Shown: positions 10,570 to 18,270 of the stretch, piece after piece
Numbering within the stretch: position 1 is the stretch's first letter
Layout: each line of letters starts with the position of its first letter
Program-made: the position numbers and the translations under genes
The notes under the pieces: generated by a model
The model's database searches: none
Seen by the model: the letters and a program-made list of their open reading frames with translations, nothing else
Told to the model about the DNA's origin: nothing
Assembly (NCBI GenBank): GCA_944321155.1
Contig: CALUKG010000007.1
Location: 1 to 54,958, forward strand
Reading direction: 5' to 3'
DNA length: 54,958 nt
DNA from: an uncultured Bacteroidales bacterium
Lineage (GTDB): Bacteria; Bacteroidota; Bacteroidia; Bacteroidales; Paludibacteraceae

Positions 10570-11455
10570 TCTTCTGTCGGTTATGGGGATGATATTTAAG
10601 AATCTCCTCACGCAGATAGCGCATATCCATATGGGTATATATCTCGGTAGTCGTGATACTTTCATGCCCCAGCAACTTTTGGATGACCAGTAAATTAGCG
10701 CCATTCTGAAGCAGATGAGTGGCAAAACTATGTCGCAGAGTATGCGGACTGACCGTCTTCTTGATATCGGCTGCTGTTGCCAAGTCCTGTACAATCTTGA
10801 ATATCATAGCTCTGGTTAGCTGACCACCCCGACGGTTTAAAAACACATAATCTTCATTTCCGGGTTTGATTTTCAAAGCATTACGGTCAATTTTCCAATA
10901 ATTCAACTGCTGTTGGGCTACATCGGAAAGCGGTACAAGTCGTTGTTTGCTTCCTTTTCCTTCTACCAGCATATAACCTTCTTGCCAATAAATATTGGAC
11001 AGTTTAAGATTGACCAGTTCTGAAACACGCAAGCCAGAACCATAGAGCACTTCCATAATGGCACGGTTGCGCTGCCCCTCCGCTTTCGATAAGTCGATAG
11101 CGGCAATCATACGGTCTATCTCTTCCAAAGTAAGCACCTCCGGCAGATGCTCTCCTAATTTGGGCATCTCCAATAACTCTGTCGGGTCAGTCTGGATATC
11201 GTCAGAAAAAAGCAGATATTTATAATACGATTTGATACCCGATATCATGCGTGCCTGCGTCCGGGGCGTCTTGTTGAGTTTACTCTGCTGATAGACAAAT
11301 TCCTGCAAGTCATCAAAAGTTGCCTTCTCTAGAGCAACTCCCCTTTCCTGCAAAAACAGCTGCAATTGCTCCAAATCGCTTTCATATGCCTCAATGGTCT
11401 TTTTGGAAAGCGATCGTTCCAGCAACAAATAATTATGATAGCGCTTGTCAATCAT
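10562..11455 (-). CDS. xerD: Site-specific tyrosine recombinase XerD
   Basis: The 297-aa protein has the standard length and two-domain layout. A SAM-like core-binding N-domain (about 1-90) is followed by the catalytic domain. The visible catalytic residues are R143 (GSGLRVSEL), a Lys in the EGKGSKQR strand, H238 and R241 (SPHTLRHSFATHLL), H264 (LLGHES) and nucleophile Y273 (TTEIYTHM). The family resolves chromosome dimers at dif with a partner Xer protein. The neighbourhood has no integron, attachment site or phage genes, which fits a housekeeping Xer rather than an integrase. DUF5686 follows in the same transcript with an 8-nt overlap. Confidence 0.95.
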   Translation of the reverse strand: MIDKRYHNYLLLERSLSKKTIEAYESDLEQLQLFLQERGVALEKATFDDLQEFVYQQSKLNKTPRTQARMISGIKSYYKYLLFSDDIQTDPTELLEMPKLGEHLPEVLTLEEIDRMIAAIDLSKAEGQRNRAIMEVLYGSGLRVSELVNLKLSNIYWQEGYMLVEGKGSKQRLVPLSDVAQQQLNYWKIDRNALKIKPGNEDYVFLNRRGGQLTRAMIFKIVQDLATAADIKKTVSPHTLRHSFATHLLQNGANLLVIQKLLGHESITTTEIYTHMDMRYLREEILKYHPHNRQKNE

Positions 11456-11523
11456 AACCGCAAAAAATCATACAAATAAAAAGACAAACCCTTCAGCAGA
11501 ACATTACATAAAGTACGCACTTA

Positions 11524-12657
11524 TCAAATCTCTTTGATATAGGCGCGCCGACGCTTGTGCTGCAGTTTTTCGAAATATTCAAAGTTAGCCTGGTTCTTGT
11601 GGTTCACTTCAAGAATAGCCGTCGTTTCCACCGATTCTATACCATATTTGATAAAATAAGGTATTTGGTCTATGAAGAACAAGGAATTAACCCCTTTGTT
11701 CTGATAATCAGGACGGACTGCAATAAGCAACAAGTCAAACGATTTGATATGTTTCGTTTTCAATGCCTTCAAAATATGATACCAGCCAAATGGAAACAGC
11801 TTTCCTTGCGATTTACGCAGCGCATCTGAAATATTGGGCATACCCACTCCTACGCCAACCAACTCATCCTTATCGTTTGTGACCAGAGTCGCAAAATCAA
11901 AATTCAAAAGTGGGAAATACATCTCACTGTAATATTTCTTCTGTGCAGGAGTAAGCGGCTGAAAATTATATAAAGGTTGATATGCCAAATCTATCACATC
12001 CATATAAGAATAATTCGGAAAACGCTTCATCAGTTCCTTACAGGATTTGACCTTCACTATTTTCAACCCATATTTCTCCTGAATAAGACTACCGACACGC
12101 ATCATGCGTTCAGGCACTTCCTTAGGAGGAAATATACGATATTCTATCCAGTCAATCTCTTTTACCAACCCAAAAGCTTCAAAATGCTTGACATAATAAG
12201 GGTAATTATACAGACTTGCCATTGGAGAATCGTACTCATAACCTTCAATCAACAAACCTTGATGATCCCAATCCGTAAATCCAACCGGACCGTTCATGGC
12301 CGTCATTCCACGCTCTTTTCCCCACTTTTCCACAGCTTTCAGCAGCGCCTGCGATACTTCCATATCGTCAACAAAGTCAAACCATCCAAAACGGACATGC
12401 TTATAGTTCCATGCTTTATTGGCAGCATGATTGATAAGTCCCGTTATGCGTCCCACTATCTTCCCATCTCTATATGCCAAATAATTGACATATTCAGCCA
12501 CCTCCAATGCCGGGTTCTTTTTCGGATTGAAAGTGTTCATTTCATCAAATATCAACGGTGGACAAAAATAAGGGTTTCCTTTATAAAGGTCTATTCCGAA
12601 TTGAACGAATTTGCGAAGTTCTCTGGTTGTACGTACCTCTTTAATTTCTAATGACAT
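11524..12657 (-). CDS. GNAT-like acetyltransferase family protein
   Basis: The 377-aa protein resembles the conserved Bacteroidota proteins annotated as N-acetyltransferase or hypothetical. It begins IKEVRTTRELRKFVQF and contains AMNGPVGFTDWDHQGLLIEG in the middle. A C-terminal half reads like a GNAT core (LLIAVRPDYQNKGVNSLFF resembles the acetyl-CoA binding loop). There is no signal peptide, so it is presumably cytoplasmic. The substrate is unknown. The ATG at 12657 has its own promoter about 90 bp upstream. It lies upstream of xerD in the same direction with a 68-bp gap. Confidence 0.75.
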   Translation of the reverse strand: MSLEIKEVRTTRELRKFVQFGIDLYKGNPYFCPPLIFDEMNTFNPKKNPALEVAEYVNYLAYRDGKIVGRITGLINHAANKAWNYKHVRFGWFDFVDDMEVSQALLKAVEKWGKERGMTAMNGPVGFTDWDHQGLLIEGYEYDSPMASLYNYPYYVKHFEAFGLVKEIDWIEYRIFPPKEVPERMMRVGSLIQEKYGLKIVKVKSCKELMKRFPNYSYMDVIDLAYQPLYNFQPLTPAQKKYYSEMYFPLLNFDFATLVTNDKDELVGVGVGMPNISDALRKSQGKLFPFGWYHILKALKTKHIKSFDLLLIAVRPDYQNKGVNSLFFIDQIPYFIKYGIESVETTAILEVNHKNQANFEYFEKLQHKRRRAYIKEI

Positions 12658-12743
12658 ATCTTCTGTTATAATAGCGCCGCTTTATCCGGCTGTTTTTTCA
12701 TTGGATGTTTATTGCTGGTTACACTGCATAATCAAAACGACCG

Positions 12744-12777
12744 CAAAGATAGCTTATTTATATAAAAGAGGCAAAAA
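12744..12777 (-). promoter_or_regulatory. Promoter of the GNAT-like gene
   Basis: The minus strand carries TTTTTG (12772-12777), a 20-bp spacer and TATCTTTG (12744-12751), a full Bacteroidetes-type promoter. The predicted leader is about 80 nt. Confidence 0.6.
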
Positions 12778-12815
12778 CCATTGTCCTAATAAGGAATGAT
12801 ATCCACATGTTTCCG

Positions 12816-12848
12816 TTTTTTTGCAAATCAAGTATTTTCGTATTTTTG
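12816..12848 (+). promoter_or_regulatory. Promoter of corA
   Basis: A T-run ending in TTTG (12816-12823) is followed by a 17-bp spacer and TATTTTTG (12841-12848). The predicted leader before the ATG at 12894 is about 40 nt. It is divergent from the GNAT-like promoter. Confidence 0.6.
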
Positions 12849-12893
12849 TCGTATAGAGCGAATCATCTACGAAACCAATAAAAACCAAGGAGT

Positions 12894-13814
12894 ATGATTA
12901 GGTATTATCATCTGGAAGATGGATTTTCACCAGCAGAAAACTATAAAGAAGGAGATTGGATTCATTTGGAGGGCCACGAGAAAAAGGAGTTGGAGCAGAT
13001 GGCCAATCAATTCAATATCCCAGCCAACTTATTGGCAGATATATATGATATAGATGAACGTCCTCGAGTTGACTCAGAGCAAGGCTGGACGCTTGTCATC
13101 ATTCGGACACCACGTAAACGTGACGGACTGAAACTCCATTTCGCCACCGTTCCCTTATTCCTGATTTTCAAAGAAAAAACATTCATTAGCATCTGCTCAT
13201 ATCCAACAGAAGCTTTAACTGATTTTCTGGCTTACAGCAAGACCAAGAAAATCAATAACATTACAGCTCAAGAGCTTGTGGTTCACTTACTAATGAATGC
13301 TGCTGTATGGTTCATGAATTACACAAAAACCATTAATGATGAAACCTCAAAGGCAGAAGCCCAAATGCTCCACAACATTCGAAACGATGACTTGCAAAAA
13401 TTGATGCATTGGGAGAAAAGTCTGGTCTATTTTGAAGCGGCACTAAGAGGCAACCAGATTCTGCTGGATAAATTGCAGAATTATTTGCAACTGGATGCCA
13501 ATAGTGGATTATATACCGACGCACGGACCGAACTTTATCAGGCTTACGAAATGGTACTTATCTATCACAATACGCTCAAAGGAACCATGACTACTTTTTC
13601 GTCTGTCATATCAAATAATGTCAATCTGGTCATGAAGCGCATGACAGCCTTATCTTTAATTTTAATGCTGCCAACCTTAATTGCCAGCTTCTATGGTATG
13701 AATCTGATAAACCATAGTGAACAATCCCAATGGGCTTTTCTCATCATATGCGGTATTTCTCTATTATTGTCTGGCTGCGCCTTCTGGATACTGAAACACA
13801 AAAAATGGCTGTAA
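12894..13814 (+). CDS. corA: CorA-family magnesium/divalent cation transporter
   Basis: The 306-aa protein has the CorA layout. A long soluble alpha/beta N-domain is followed by a stalk helix and two C-terminal transmembrane helices. The signature YGMN is present (IASFYGMNLINHSEQSQW, about residues 263-280) at the end of the first membrane helix, where it forms the pore selectivity filter. The second helix is followed by a basic tail, LKHKKWL, typical of the family. It works as an inner-membrane homopentamer. It stands alone, divergent from the GNAT-like gene and convergent with the TonB receptor operon, with repeat copy B just downstream. Confidence 0.92.
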   Translation: MIRYYHLEDGFSPAENYKEGDWIHLEGHEKKELEQMANQFNIPANLLADIYDIDERPRVDSEQGWTLVIIRTPRKRDGLKLHFATVPLFLIFKEKTFISICSYPTEALTDFLAYSKTKKINNITAQELVVHLLMNAAVWFMNYTKTINDETSKAEAQMLHNIRNDDLQKLMHWEKSLVYFEAALRGNQILLDKLQNYLQLDANSGLYTDARTELYQAYEMVLIYHNTLKGTMTTFSSVISNNVNLVMKRMTALSLILMLPTLIASFYGMNLINHSEQSQWAFLIICGISLLLSGCAFWILKHKKWL

Positions 13815-13842
13815 AAAACCATATTTTTCAATAACCCATAAA

Positions 13843-14022
13843 CCCAAATCGGTCATTAGAATATCGAATTTCCGTGGTCTAATCTGTAAGTTGTTGATAC
13901 ACTGATTTTTATAAAATTGATTTTCTAATGACCGCCATTAGAAATTTATATTCGTAACTTATTGAATATAAGGCGATTATGACTGAGACCACAAAATAAT
14001 AAGTTCTAATGACCGATTTGGG
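13843..14022 (+). repeat. 180-bp quasi-palindromic repeat element, copy B
   Basis: Terminal inverted repeats are perfect over 19 bp: CCCAAATCGGTCATTAGAA against TTCTAATGACCGATTTGGG. A subterminal pair GTGGTCT/AGACCAC and a central hairpin TTTCTAATG-ACCGC-CATTAGAAA repeat the organisation of copy A. The motif CTAATGACCG or its complement occurs three times: both ends and the centre. It has exactly the same length as copy A and lies in the opposite orientation. It sits between two convergent genes. Confidence 0.85.
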
Positions 14023-14032
14023 ATAAATATAT

Positions 14033-14065
14033 CGTCCCGGCTATACTTCACGCATAACCGGGGCG
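14033..14065 (-). terminator. Possible terminator of the lipoprotein/TonB receptor operon
   Basis: CGTCCCGGCTAT and ATAACCGGGGCG form a 12-bp stem with one mismatch and a 9-nt loop, followed on the minus strand by AT-rich sequence but no clean U-run. It lies 60 bp beyond the lipoprotein stop. Confidence 0.4.
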
Positions 14066-14126
14066 AATCGTTATTGAGGTTGTAGAGTATTAATATGGCA
14101 CCATTCGTACCATATTTACGTTTTTA

Positions 14127-15296
14127 TTAAAGTGCATATCCAGTCCAACCGAAAATAGAAGCATCACATCCAGTGTTGCCTGCTTCAACTTTCACATTAG
14201 GATAGTTCTTACCATCAGTAATATTGATTTCTTTTCCAAGAGCTTTTCCTGTATTTTCATTACTGATGCTGATGCTGCTCTGTTCTGTACCATCACCTTT
14301 TCCGTCGGTCAAGTCAATGATATCTTTGTAGGCACCTACACCCTTGAGCAATGCATTGGTGATGTTTGCAGTTGCACCACGACGCAATTTGATAACGTCA
14401 TGCATATAGCTTCCTTCAGCATCAGAATAATCAAGACGCAAATCAACAGTCATATTTTCAACCTTGAAATTAGATTGGTCAACATGGTCTGGGCCCATAC
14501 CATCAAAGTTTCCGTCAGCTTCAATGCCACGTGGGTCACTTTCAGTACTGGTATAACCTTTTGCCCATACGCCATAGCAGTTTTTAAGTGTTCCTGTATA
14601 ACCTTGGGTAAAATCAAACATATCGTCGTCTGAGTTTACAGCCAAAAGATTGGTTACATTTACAGAACCACCAAAGAATTCGATTGCATCGTCAGCACTT
14701 TCAAGTACATAGATGTTTTCAATTACAGTTCCGTTACCTACTGCATTAAGAGTCAAACCATTATGTTCAACTTCAGCTGTAGAACGTGCACCAGCATACT
14801 CGATTTTTACATATTTCAATACACCTGAATTGTCTTCAGCATCGTTACCTCCATAAATATAAGCATTGTTTACTTCAGTCAATGCGGTAGAATATTTTTC
14901 TGCACCTGAAATAGGAGCTTTACCATTGATGATGATACCTCCCCAATAACCTGAACCGGCATTCTCAACATCTGCAGTAAATACAATAGGTTTTTCAGCG
15001 GTTCCTTCTGCCATGATTTTACCACCAGGCAATACGAGAAGATAGTTGCTGAAACCTTTGCGGCATTTGATAACAGTTCCTGCAGGAATTACCAACTCAC
15101 CGCCTTCTTCTACAGTTACAGTTCCGTTAAGGGTGTAAGTGACATTGGCATCCAATTCCTTTACAGAAGTAATGGCTCCTGAAAGTTCGTTGGCACCTGG
15201 AGTTGTGTCATCGTTGTTAACATTGTTTTCACAAGAAGTGAACAACATTGCGCTCATAGCGCAGAATGCAAGAGCATTCAACATTAGCTTTTTCAT
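14127..15296 (-). CDS. Beta-helix-type surface lipoprotein, TonB receptor partner
   Basis: The 389-aa protein has a lipoprotein signal peptide with lipobox LFTSC (C22). The mature part is acidic and beta-rich, with short strands and turns. It includes YWGGIIINGKAPISG, a motif I associate with right-handed beta-helix lipoproteins found beside TonB receptors in Bacteroidota and marine Gammaproteobacteria. Asp-rich turns (DDAIEFFGG, SDDDMFDFTQG) could bind metal ions. It follows the TonB receptor by 54 bp on the same strand, so the two are probably co-transcribed and may form an outer-membrane uptake pair. It is not a SusD homologue by any motif I can see. The substrate is unknown. Confidence 0.8.
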   Translation of the reverse strand: MKKLMLNALAFCAMSAMLFTSCENNVNNDDTTPGANELSGAITSVKELDANVTYTLNGTVTVEEGGELVIPAGTVIKCRKGFSNYLLVLPGGKIMAEGTAEKPIVFTADVENAGSGYWGGIIINGKAPISGAEKYSTALTEVNNAYIYGGNDAEDNSGVLKYVKIEYAGARSTAEVEHNGLTLNAVGNGTVIENIYVLESADDAIEFFGGSVNVTNLLAVNSDDDMFDFTQGYTGTLKNCYGVWAKGYTSTESDPRGIEADGNFDGMGPDHVDQSNFKVENMTVDLRLDYSDAEGSYMHDVIKLRRGATANITNALLKGVGAYKDIIDLTDGKGDGTEQSSISISNENTGKALGKEINITDGKNYPNVKVEAGNTGCDASIFGWTGYAL

Positions 15297-15350
15297 ACTA
15301 AATAGTTTAATTAAAAATTGGTGTTATATTGTTTTTGATTCGTCTTGTTA

Positions 15351-18023
15351 TTAGAACTTATATGTCAGGCCTACAGAAATCTCCCTACCTTTGTCATATT
15401 CGTTGAGAACGACTTGTTCACCTGTTGACCTTACATCACGCACCAAACGATAGGAAGGATTAATCAGATTCTTCATTTTCATATCCACTGTAAAATGTTT
15501 GGTAAGCTGCGCTGAAATTACCACATCCAATGTTGGTACGCCTTTTTCAATAATATCGTCAAACCCTTGCGTTCCTATTGTGTAGACACGGTCTGAAAAG
15601 TAATTGCATACGATAGTCCCGGTAAATCCATAATCTTTTCTTCTGAATTGATATGAAAGGTCTGCATTGACAATAAATGGGGCTGCACCTTCCAGCTGTG
15701 AGCCAGTCTTATCCGTGGCTTGCTCTACTTTTGCATGTGTATAGGTATAAGTTCCATTCACTCCCAAATTGAGTTTATGATAGTCATCACCTATTGACTT
15801 TTTGTAAAGGTCCTTACGCAATTCCACTTCAACGCCACCAACCAAAGCCTTGTCAGATATGTTTTCATAAGAAAGATAACCTCCGGCACTTGCCACCTCT
15901 ATACGTGAGATAGGGTTAGCTATGTATTTGAAGAAACCGCCTACAGAGAGCAATTCTGATTCAGTAGGGAAGAAATCCCACTTCAAATCTACATTATAGT
16001 TATCAGAAGGCTGCAGATTTTGGTTACCTTGGCTCTTGAAGCTCACACCCACATAACGGAATGGCGAGATTTCTTTTGCCTGTGGCAATGTATAGGTTTT
16101 GCTGACTCCCAAACGTAACGAATGTTTTTTGGTCAAATCATATTTCAAATTAAGGCTTGGCAAGAAGAATGGTTTGTTGATTTCTTCGCTACCTTGTGTA
16201 CCTCCACGGTTTACATTATAAGCTACACGCATCAATACATAATCCATACGGACACCCAAATTGGCAGTGAATGCTTTTGTAAACTGATAGGTTGCATCTG
16301 CATAAACAGCATTAATCAGTTTGTTAACAGTATAGATATCTGTATTTTTATCCAATAAAAAGTTACCGTTATTCAAACCCTCCTGATTGAAATAAGCATC
16401 CAAGTCCAACTGGTCCAAACGCATATCGGCAGTACGGATAGCTGACATATCATACTCTACGGCTTCAAATCCATCAAGTACAAAACGACCTGTATAACCC
16501 AGGCGCACATTGGATTTCTTACCATAGTTATCTGGAATGCTGTAGATAGCTTCTGCTTTTATATTAGCGTCGTGCTCCTGCAATGTTGAGAAATAACGTT
16601 GTTGAGCTCCCGTTCCACGTGTTGGCGTATAAAAACCTAATTGGTCGGTTTCCGACAAATAATTGATACGGCGGTCTGGTTCATCACCGGTTACATAATT
16701 ATAGGCAGCAGCCACATTCAACTTCCATGCTGGCGCCAATTGCCAATCTGTATGAAGCTGATTTACAATAAGCAAATTGTCATTGGTCTGTTGACGACGA
16801 AGAAAACCTTGATAATGATAGTCTTCAAAACGGGCATTCATTCCTTCATAATCAACCACATATTGATTATTGGCATGAATCATCATGAAGTTATAACCTA
16901 TATTGTGTTTCTTTTTCCAGGCATAATTCACATTGGCCAATACCATTTGTGTTGTTGTACGGGCATATTTACTACCACTTTGCTCCTGAATAGTATCACC
17001 ACCTGTATTGGTATTGCGCACCAGCTCATCGGTAAAAGTATTTTGCTGGGAATAATTGGCAAGAAGGAAAAAGCTAAGCGGGTCAGCATTGTCACCTATC
17101 AGAAATTTCTTGCCTCCAGAAACTCCATAGCTGTGATTTGGATTAAATCCGACTACAGAAGGATTCAATTGGTTGGCAAAATTGTAAACACTTAAATCAT
17201 TACCAGGTTGTTGCTTGTTAGCAATGCCCATATAGTTGCTGCCATCCTGCAACAGAAAAGGCTGCGCAACGGTCTGCGTATTTACGCCAAACGAACCTTT
17301 TGCCTCAAATTCCTCATCGCCGACCAATTCCTTTGAACGGATATCAATGGCTGCACCAGCTACATCTCCTGTCTGTGAAGCTGCAAACACTTTATTGACC
17401 CCTATCGATTGAATCATGTCGGTTTCAAAAAAGGACAAGGCTATATTTTTGTATTCCGGGTCTTCAGAAGGAATCGGGAAACCATTTAACAAGGTTGTAT
17501 TGTAACGGTCGCCCAATCCACGGACAAACACATTCTTCACTCCATCCTGCTTGCTGATGCCTGACACTTTCTGAACAGCACCTTCAGCATCACCTACTCC
17601 TTTTCTCGACAACTCTTTAGCACCAACTGCCTGAGTGGCCAAAACGGCGGTTTTCTGTTCCAGCAACAACATGTTTTCACTCTCTCTGTTTCGACGGGCT
17701 ACCACCTCAACCGCTCCCAATGCCTGGGCAGCTTCTTCCAACTCAATATTACTTATTATCTCGCCTTCTACCTTGATGTGACGCAATAAACGGCTTTTGT
17801 AACTTACATAACGGGCTTCAATATCCACTACCCCATCAGGCACATTCAATTCAAAATTACCATCAAAATCCGTAATTGTTCCTTGGGTAGTCCCCACTAT
17901 TTGAACAGAAGCGCCTATCAGCGGCTCTTTCGTGTTCTTGTCTACAATGTTTCCTTTTAAAATGCCTGCGTGTACCTCAGCGGCAAACAACGAAGCAATT
18001 CCGATAATAAATAACTTGTTCAT
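15351..18023 (-). CDS. TonB-dependent outer-membrane receptor
   Basis: The 890-aa protein begins with a signal peptide (MNKLFIIGIASLFAAEVHAG). A CarboxypepD_reg-like domain follows (about 21-105, GNIVDKNTKEPLIGASVQI). Next comes a plug domain (about 115-245) with FVRGLGDRYNTTLLNG and GDVAGAAIDIRSKE, then a 22-strand-type barrel ending in the terminal aromatic VGLTYKF. It lacks SusC-type features and has no SusD gene beside it, so I call it a general TonB receptor. It heads a two-gene operon with the beta-helix lipoprotein and has a good promoter upstream. The transported ligand cannot be told from sequence. Confidence 0.92.
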   Translation of the reverse strand: MNKLFIIGIASLFAAEVHAGILKGNIVDKNTKEPLIGASVQIVGTTQGTITDFDGNFELNVPDGVVDIEARYVSYKSRLLRHIKVEGEIISNIELEEAAQALGAVEVVARRNRESENMLLLEQKTAVLATQAVGAKELSRKGVGDAEGAVQKVSGISKQDGVKNVFVRGLGDRYNTTLLNGFPIPSEDPEYKNIALSFFETDMIQSIGVNKVFAASQTGDVAGAAIDIRSKELVGDEEFEAKGSFGVNTQTVAQPFLLQDGSNYMGIANKQQPGNDLSVYNFANQLNPSVVGFNPNHSYGVSGGKKFLIGDNADPLSFFLLANYSQQNTFTDELVRNTNTGGDTIQEQSGSKYARTTTQMVLANVNYAWKKKHNIGYNFMMIHANNQYVVDYEGMNARFEDYHYQGFLRRQQTNDNLLIVNQLHTDWQLAPAWKLNVAAAYNYVTGDEPDRRINYLSETDQLGFYTPTRGTGAQQRYFSTLQEHDANIKAEAIYSIPDNYGKKSNVRLGYTGRFVLDGFEAVEYDMSAIRTADMRLDQLDLDAYFNQEGLNNGNFLLDKNTDIYTVNKLINAVYADATYQFTKAFTANLGVRMDYVLMRVAYNVNRGGTQGSEEINKPFFLPSLNLKYDLTKKHSLRLGVSKTYTLPQAKEISPFRYVGVSFKSQGNQNLQPSDNYNVDLKWDFFPTESELLSVGGFFKYIANPISRIEVASAGGYLSYENISDKALVGGVEVELRKDLYKKSIGDDYHKLNLGVNGTYTYTHAKVEQATDKTGSQLEGAAPFIVNADLSYQFRRKDYGFTGTIVCNYFSDRVYTIGTQGFDDIIEKGVPTLDVVISAQLTKHFTVDMKMKNLINPSYRLVRDVRSTGEQVVLNEYDKGREISVGLTYKF

Positions 18024-18052
18024 ACTTTTTACCTCATAACTTTTTACGGGTG

Positions 18053-18082
18053 CAAAAGTAGCTGGGTGATATTACGAGCAAA
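18053..18082 (-). promoter_or_regulatory. Promoter of the TonB receptor operon
   Basis: The minus strand shows TTTG, an 18-bp spacer and TACTTTTG (18053-18060). The predicted leader is about 25 nt. Confidence 0.6.
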
Positions 18083-18181
18083 TGGCAAGAATGTGACGAT
18101 GCATTTACACTGTTGTTACAAATATGTTTCACATGCCTCCCCTAATTATCCTTGGCCAGAAACAGCTGTTATTCACATTAT

Positions 18182-18196
18182 CTGACATAATGTCAG
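18182..18196. promoter_or_regulatory. Palindromic operator-like site between TonB receptor and htpG
   Basis: CTGACA-TAA-TGTCAG is a perfect 6-bp dyad, overlapped by a second dyad CATTAT-CTGAC-ATAATG. It sits in the 247-bp divergent region upstream of both genes. No regulator can be named. Confidence 0.4.
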
Positions 18197-18270
18197 CATA
18201 ATCAAATGGCATTTTTTTTGAATAATACATGCCGAAAACGATTATAATAATTCATTAATACATATATAAT

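Larger units (their letters stand above)
13815..14126. other. 312-bp convergent gap holding repeat copy B
   Basis: Between the corA stop and the lipoprotein stop there is no gene. The gap holds the 180-bp element (13843-14022) and a GC-rich hairpin (14033-14065). Confidence 0.7.

Noticed and set aside
10570..10794. N-terminal extension of the DUF5686 protein inside xerD
   Set aside because: The extension would overlap xerD by 233 bp and hide the signal peptide. The ATG at 10569 is followed by a normal signal peptide.
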